7,710 nt of DNA. Source: Candidatus Zixiibacteriota bacterium. GTDB taxonomy: Bacteria; Zixibacteria; MSB-5A5; GN15; PGXB01. The DNA is taken from NCBI GenBank assembly GCA_030591405.1, contig JAUVBC010000097.1, positions 1-7,710 of the forward strand, given 5' to 3'. The translations under genes and the position numbers were made by a program. Below, piece by piece: positions 5,131-7,710 of this stretch. Each line of letters begins with the position of its first letter. Within the stretch, counting starts at the first letter, position 1. The notes beneath the pieces were generated by a model, which was not told the DNA's origin, made no database searches, and saw only the letters and a list, made by a program, of their open reading frames with translations.

Positions 5131-6867
5131 CTAAATCGGATATTCAACCGATGCAAACCATTCCAGTTCAATTTCCTCAAAAAGTGAATCGCGTTTTTTG
5201 CAGTCTCCAAAAAACTCAAGTTCACCGGAGGTCAGATTTTCCCCGTTGATTTTTTTATCCGCCAACTCTGCTAATTTGTTGAAATCAGTGTAATGCTCAG
5301 CCAATCTTAATTCGGCATAATCGCGGGCCGCCCAGGTCGAAATTAAAAACTGCCAATCGGAGGCCGACAGAAGCATCAATTCTCTGGCCGCCTGTTTTAA
5401 GATCTCAACTGTTTCCAGATCGATACTGTCTTTATTGGCGACATAATGGCTGGCCAACTGACACATTTTATCTTCGGCTTTATAAATATGTTTCCAGGTC
5501 CACTCATTATCTTTATTTAGCCAGATATAATGATGTCCGCCCTCGCCCCAACTTCCTTCCGGAATCGATATAATGTCGGTCGGTTTGACGCGATTAATAT
5601 GTTCGCTCAAAAATGTGTTTTCTATTTCAGCATTTTCGCAGACATTTTTAATAACTTCTTTCAGGAACAGCGGGCCCTCAAACCACCAGTGGCCAAACAG
5701 TTCGGCATCATAGGGAGCCATCAATACTCCGGCCCTACCCGAATCTTTGTAATATTCGGTTAATATATCACTTACTTTCCCGGCAAAATGAGACGCATTT
5801 TCAGGAGTTCTCGCAAATGCTTCTTTCTGATTATATTCTTTTTTGTCGGCCAGATCTGCTTTTACCGATGTTACCGCCCAATAACGATGTCCCCCTGGGA
5901 ACCGCTTTTTATGAAAATCAAGATAATTGCCATCGCCGGGATAACCATGTTCACCAGACCAGACCAGCAGACCTGTTTCCGGGTCACGAGTAAAAATTGT
6001 CGCCGGTTTTTTTCCTTCGGCGGCTGAGCTGACCAGATACAATTCTCGCGGCGTTTTTTCGGTATCAATTTCACGAGGTTTATATTGTGATTCAAATTGT
6101 CCCCACAAACGCTTTAAAGCATCAAACCGATCAAAATAAACACCTATTGATTTACCGCCCTGCAAAAGAGCCGAATCGACAATAAAGAAATCAAGGCCAT
6201 TTTCAGACAGGAATTCATCAACTCCTTTACGAGAATAAGTTTCGGTTTTGCCGTTTATCGGCACCGGCGGAGTCCAGTCGTAGCGGGGTCGATAGGCGCA
6301 TTCGGGCAACCAGATACCTTTCGGGTCGCGGCCAAAATGTTTTTTGTAATTTTTAACAGCCATTTTGACCTGAGCCTGAACCGATTCATCGCGTGATAAA
6401 AGCGGAAAATATCCGTGGGTGGCTCCACAAGTCATAATTTCAAGATAACCATCATCCTGAAGTTTGCGAAGTTGACCAATAATGTCACGATCCATCGCCT
6501 CAAAATTATCATATGTCTCTTTATAAAACTTTTCCCATTCCTGCGCCGTAGCCAGCATATTTTTTTGATTGTATTTATGAAACTCTTCAGCATCTAGACC
6601 GGCCGATTTCACTTTCATCTTGAGATACTCGCCGAATTCAACCTTAAAAGATTCGTCGGCCAACTGCTCGCACAAAACCGGCGAGATATCAATGGTCAAT
6701 TTTGGCTTGTATCCTTCGGCAACAAGTTCTTTTATCGCAGCAACCAATCGCATATAGGTTTCCCCCGCCGCTTCGTTAAGCCAGTCCATTCCGTGCGGCC
6801 ATTTACCATGATCGATCACATAAGGCAGATGATTATGTAAAACAAAGGCAAAATATCCTTTAGTCAC
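5131..6867 (-). CDS. GH57 family 1,4-alpha-glucan branching enzyme (with DUF1957 domain)
   Basis: A 578-residue protein (from GTG) that should cut alpha-1,4-glucan chains and re-attach them by alpha-1,6 links, the branching step of glycogen-type polymers. The N-terminal (beta/alpha)7 barrel starts GYFAFVLHNHLPYV (H11 and H13 at the active site). The nucleophile is E189 in GIWLPECAYRP and the acid/base D387 in APYDAELFGHWWFEG, both typical of the TK1436-like branching group of GH57. GSWGEGGHH (438-446) follows, and the helical DUF1957 part includes SASDWQFLIST (501-511). No signal peptide, so cytoplasmic. Start choice: GTG at 6865-6867 has GGAG 9 bases upstream and gives VTKGYFAF, the usual family N terminus; ATG at 6880-6882 lies 15 bases further up with GGGA touching it; an ATG at 6931-6933 would add a 22-residue unlike extension. 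It overlaps the DUF3467 stop by 8 bases, so translation is probably coupled. Confidence 0.9.
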   Translation of the reverse strand: MTKGYFAFVLHNHLPYVIDHGKWPHGMDWLNEAAGETYMRLVAAIKELVAEGYKPKLTIDISPVLCEQLADESFKVEFGEYLKMKVKSAGLDAEEFHKYNQKNMLATAQEWEKFYKETYDNFEAMDRDIIGQLRKLQDDGYLEIMTCGATHGYFPLLSRDESVQAQVKMAVKNYKKHFGRDPKGIWLPECAYRPRYDWTPPVPINGKTETYSRKGVDEFLSENGLDFFIVDSALLQGGKSIGVYFDRFDALKRLWGQFESQYKPREIDTEKTPRELYLVSSAAEGKKPATIFTRDPETGLLVWSGEHGYPGDGNYLDFHKKRFPGGHRYWAVTSVKADLADKKEYNQKEAFARTPENASHFAGKVSDILTEYYKDSGRAGVLMAPYDAELFGHWWFEGPLFLKEVIKNVCENAEIENTFLSEHINRVKPTDIISIPEGSWGEGGHHYIWLNKDNEWTWKHIYKAEDKMCQLASHYVANKDSIDLETVEILKQAARELMLLSASDWQFLISTWAARDYAELRLAEHYTDFNKLAELADKKINGENLTSGELEFFGDCKKRDSLFEEIELEWFASVEYPI

Positions 6868-7189
6868 TTTTTTCGTCTCCATTCCCAGAAGTTTCAAATC
6901 CGATTTTCCCGCCGTGTAAAGCATCTGGACCACCCGGGATTTTTATTTCGCCGAACTGTTTTTCAAATTTCTTAAGATTATCTTCCAGCGTTTTTTGTAA
7001 TAATTTGGCATGAGCCGGGGTCATAATTATCCTGGCCTGAACTTTGGTTTTGGGAGCGCCGGGCATTATCCGGGCAAAATCAAGAATAATCTCAGTCGCC
7101 GAATGAGCGATCATAACCATATTGGCGTAAATCCCTTCCGCTTCCTTCTCACCGAGTTCAATTTTTAGCTGCTGCGGTTTCATTTGCAT
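6860..7189 (-). CDS. DUF3467 family protein
   Basis: A 109-residue small protein matching DUF3467: IELGEKEAEGIYANMVMIAHSATE (residues 10-33), ILDFARIMPGAPKTKVQARIIMTPAHAKLL (35-64), then a helical segment with LEDNLKKFEKQFGEI. A Gly/Asp-rich tail (85-109) looks disordered. The biochemical role of the family is not established; the strand-loop pattern and the wording 'HSATE-ILDFARI' are what identify it. The start is the ATG at 7187-7189, with AAGGAG 9 bases before it; upstream starts at 7207 (ATG) or 7246 (TTG) have no such support, and the first would cover the ribosome site. Its 3' end overlaps the GH57 gene, so the two are one operon and are probably made in step. It is first in the transcript, 91 bases from the divergent kinase gene. 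Confidence 0.85.
   Translation of the reverse strand: MQMKPQQLKIELGEKEAEGIYANMVMIAHSATEIILDFARIMPGAPKTKVQARIIMTPAHAKLLQKTLEDNLKKFEKQFGEIKIPGGPDALHGGKIGFETSGNGDEKSD
6877..6880 (-). promoter_or_regulatory. Ribosome site deciding the GH57 start
   Basis: GGAG on the minus strand, 9 bases upstream of the GTG at 6865-6867. It is within the end of the DUF3467 gene and overlaps the alternative ATG (6880-6882) by its last base. It favours the GTG start. Confidence 0.45.
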
Positions 7190-7198
7190 ATCTTTTAT

Positions 7199-7204
7199 CT
7201 CCTT
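7199..7204 (-). promoter_or_regulatory. Ribosome site deciding the DUF3467 start
   Basis: AAGGAG on the minus strand, 9 bases before the ATG at 7187-7189, which sets the shorter, 109-residue form as the likely product. Confidence 0.7.
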
Positions 7205-7231
7205 CATTTCCCTTGTTAGACGAATTGCTTT

Positions 7232-7259
7232 TTTATATATTGGCAAAAAGTTTAAACAA
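7232..7259 (-). promoter_or_regulatory. Possible promoter of the DUF3467-GH57 operon
   Basis: TTGTTT (7254-7259) and TATAAA (7232-7237) with a 16-base spacer on the minus strand. Each box is only a fair match. The palindrome GTTTAAAC (7250-7257) overlaps the -35 box in the gap shared with the divergent kinase gene. Confidence 0.4.
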
Positions 7260-7267
7260 TATAGATT
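7240..7267 (+). promoter_or_regulatory. Possible promoter of the heptose kinase gene
   Basis: TTGGCA (7240-7245) and TAGATT (7262-7267) with a 16-base spacer on the plus strand. If used, the leader would be under ten bases. No Shine-Dalgarno sequence precedes the ATG at 7281, which would fit a near-leaderless message. Weak evidence. Confidence 0.25.
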
Positions 7268-7280
7268 AAAAGTTAATTAT

Positions 7281-7710
7281 ATGTCAATTAAACCTGAAAA
7301 CATAGAAAAAATAATTGCCAATTTTGGTAAAGCGAAAATTCTTATTCTTGGCGATATCATGCTCGACGAATACCTTTATGGCGATGTCGGTCGGATATCT
7401 CCGGAAGCACCGGTCCCAGTGGTAGATATCAAAGAAGAGAGATTAAAACTGGGCGGGGCGGCTAATGTTGCCAATAATATCGCCACCTTGGGCGATGAGC
7501 CGATTTTGCTGGGAACGGTTGGCGAAGATGACGCTTCGGTCAAACTATCACTCTTATTAAAACAATGCAATATCAGCCGCGATTTTCTTGTCAATGATTC
7601 CGAACGCAGGACAACAATCAAAACCAGAATTATGGCCCAATCGCAGCAGATTGTTCGCGCCGATCGTGAGGACACCAATAATATCTCGGAGAAAATAGAA
7701 AAAATAATTC
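7281..7710 (+). CDS. rfaE1: D-glycero-beta-D-manno-heptose-7-phosphate kinase, 3' end outside the window
   Basis: 143 codons are visible, from the ATG to the right edge. The protein is a PfkB-family sugar kinase: ILILGDIMLDEYLYGDVGRIS (20-40) with PEAPVPVV, the signature KLGGAANVANNIATLG (56-71), GTVGEDD (78-84) and the subgroup-specific TTIKTRIMAQSQQIVRADRED (111-131). This last block separates heptose-7-phosphate kinases (RfaE1/HldA and the kinase half of HldE) from ribokinases and fructokinases. The enzyme phosphorylates heptose 7-phosphate at C1 on the way to ADP-heptose for the lipopolysaccharide inner core, in the cytoplasm. Whether an adenylyltransferase domain follows, as in bifunctional HldE, lies beyond the edge. 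It is the only plus-strand gene and is transcribed away from DUF3467-GH57. No ribosome site is visible. Confidence 0.92.
   Translation, partial: MSIKPENIEKIIANFGKAKILILGDIMLDEYLYGDVGRISPEAPVPVVDIKEERLKLGGAANVANNIATLGDEPILLGTVGEDDASVKLSLLLKQCNISRDFLVNDSERRTTIKTRIMAQSQQIVRADREDTNNISEKIEKII

Noticed and set aside
5530..6597. Several plus- and minus-strand frames inside the GH57 gene
   Set aside because: GH57 catalytic motifs occupy the other frame throughout; these are overlaps without any start signal.
7376..7678. Minus-strand 100-codon frame
   Set aside because: It lies opposite the heptose kinase, whose PfkB motifs fix the plus-strand frame.

Overview
The window looks like a chromosomal piece of a Gram-negative, AT-rich bacterium, most likely an uncultured lineage of the FCB type such as Zixibacteria. 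Three things point that way: a heptose-phosphate kinase gene (lipopolysaccharide core), Sec-exported TPR and dockerin-repeat proteins, and a dockerin repeat of the 'NILDVVYLINFKYK' style that is common in such candidate phyla. The phylum is an inference from protein style and has not been tested. I saw no rRNA, tRNA, CRISPR array, transposase or phage gene.

Layout, left to right. All genes but the last lie on the minus strand. (1) 1-756 is the N-terminal part of an exported TPR protein, running off the left edge, with its own promoter. (2) 911-1741 is a sugar-phosphate isomerase/epimerase-like TIM barrel. (3) 1742-2148 is a 407-base gap without a gene. It holds a very good sigma-54 (-24/-12) promoter, a G-rich tract and an intrinsic terminator that ends only about 33 bases before the TIM-barrel start codon. 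This is the layout of either a sigma-54-driven small RNA or an attenuating leader. (4) 2149-3510 is a two-gene operon: an Rrf2-family regulator without any cysteine, then cysteine synthase CysK. (5) 3694-4191 is a wrecked SLC13/DASS transporter gene: the first 25 codons are joined in frame, through an amber codon, to the last ~140 codons, so the middle of the gene is missing. (6) 4337-4933 is a small exported protein with one dockerin-like repeat directly behind the signal peptide, with a clear promoter, a 5' leader hairpin and a terminator. (7) 5131-7189 is a DUF3467 gene overlapping a GH57 alpha-glucan branching enzyme gene, followed by a strong hairpin. (8) 7281 to the right edge is the start of a divergent gene for D-glycero-beta-D-manno-heptose-7-phosphate kinase.

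Functional links. The Rrf2-CysK pair resembles the CymR-CysK arrangement of Firmicutes, where cysteine synthase is itself part of the cysteine-sensing repressor complex. The DUF3467-GH57 pair is probably translationally coupled and ties a small conserved protein of unknown role to glycogen-type storage polysaccharide. The best candidates for undescribed biology are the sigma-54 RNA/leader at 1774-1976 and, secondarily, the Rrf2-CysK pair and the palindromes overlapping two promoters.
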